Shown here piece by piece: positions 15,900-16,218 of a DNA stretch of 16,218 bases (positions within the stretch are counted from its first letter, which is position 1; every line of letters starts with the position of its first letter). The DNA is from Daldinia sp. FL1419. Taxonomy: Eukaryota > Ascomycota > Sordariomycetes > Xylariales > Hypoxylaceae. Both the position numbers and the translations under genes were made by a program. The stretch lies in contig MU623695.1 of NCBI GenBank assembly GCA_025201765.1, positions 1 through 16,218 of the forward strand, given 5' to 3'. The notes beneath the pieces are model-generated. The model was given only the letters and a program-made list of their open reading frames with translations. It did not search any database and had not been told where the DNA came from.

Positions 15900-16218
15900 C
15901 ATTATTTATTTTTATTTTTATAATTTCTTTTTAATATTATAATATTATATTTATTTTTTAAAATAATTTAAAATAATATTATTAATCCATAACCCTTCCC
16001 AATTAATTTTAATTCTTTTTATATACCTTATTTGCATTTTATAATATTGTAGTATGATATTACCATACCCATTATATTTATAATCTAATGTTATTTTAAA
16101 AAAATTATTTTATTTTTATATATATATTATATTAAATAAAAAAACTTATGTATTTATAAGTATCCTAATGTTTTTTTAATTTTATTTTATTATTAATTTT
16201 TTTTTAAATATTTTAAAT

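Larger units (their letters stand above)
9240..16218. other. AT-rich, RIP-degraded block (right)
   Basis: This is about 7 kb of TpA-rich sequence with stop codons in all frames and no surviving gene. Islands with slightly more G and C (around 11210-11360, 11950-12120, 12270-12370, 12480-12720, 14910-15040, 15330-15455) mostly coincide with repeat copies. The remainder shows no features I can support. It is probably a nest of inactivated transposable elements converted by RIP into heterochromatin-like sequence. Confidence 0.85.

Overview
The window looks like nuclear DNA of a filamentous ascomycete (Pezizomycotina) whose genome is split into gene-bearing and AT-rich compartments. The reasons are short introns of 50-70 nt with GTAAGT/GTACGT donors and CTAAC branch sites, a fungal-type EAF gene, and long stretches almost without G or C. 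Repeat copies in those stretches differ nearly always by transitions, which is the signature of repeat-induced point mutation (RIP). No species can be named from the sequence alone.

Layout. Bases 1 to about 1204 are an extremely AT-rich block with degenerate repeats. About 1205-9239 is a gene island of normal composition with three confident protein genes: (1) an EAF-type RNA polymerase II elongation-factor partner on the plus strand, join(1757..1871,1938..2920), 365 aa; (2) a secreted alpha/beta-hydrolase-like protein on the minus strand, complement(join(3505..4330,4383..4627)), 356 aa, convergent with the EAF gene; (3) a 653-aa single-exon minus-strand protein at 6228..8189 that combines an N-terminal membrane helix with three C-terminal C2H2 zinc fingers. 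Between (2) and (3) lies a gene-like minus-strand stretch (4888-5311) that is either a small gene of unresolved structure or a relic. Bases from about 9240 to the end are a second AT-rich block of about 7 kb.

The AT-rich blocks hold two recognisable dispersed repeat families. Family X has copies at 441-570, 593-945 and, inverted, 15470-15899. The second family, about 410 nt, has copies at 10960-11356 (-), 11960-12370 (+) and 15043-15453 (+), with a probable fragment near 9950-10190 (-). Hand alignment of 11960-12370 against 15043-15453 is ungapped, and over the 360 positions counted all 58 differences are transitions. No intact transposase, reverse transcriptase or other element gene survives, so I do not assign the families to a class.

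The three genes show no sign of forming a pathway or cluster. They look like ordinary island genes: one nuclear transcription factor partner, one secreted protein, and one candidate membrane-tethered transcription factor. I found no convincing wholly new system. The items most worth following up are the membrane helix plus zinc-finger architecture, the unresolved gene-like stretch at 4888-5311, and the unusually clean record of RIP in the repeats.
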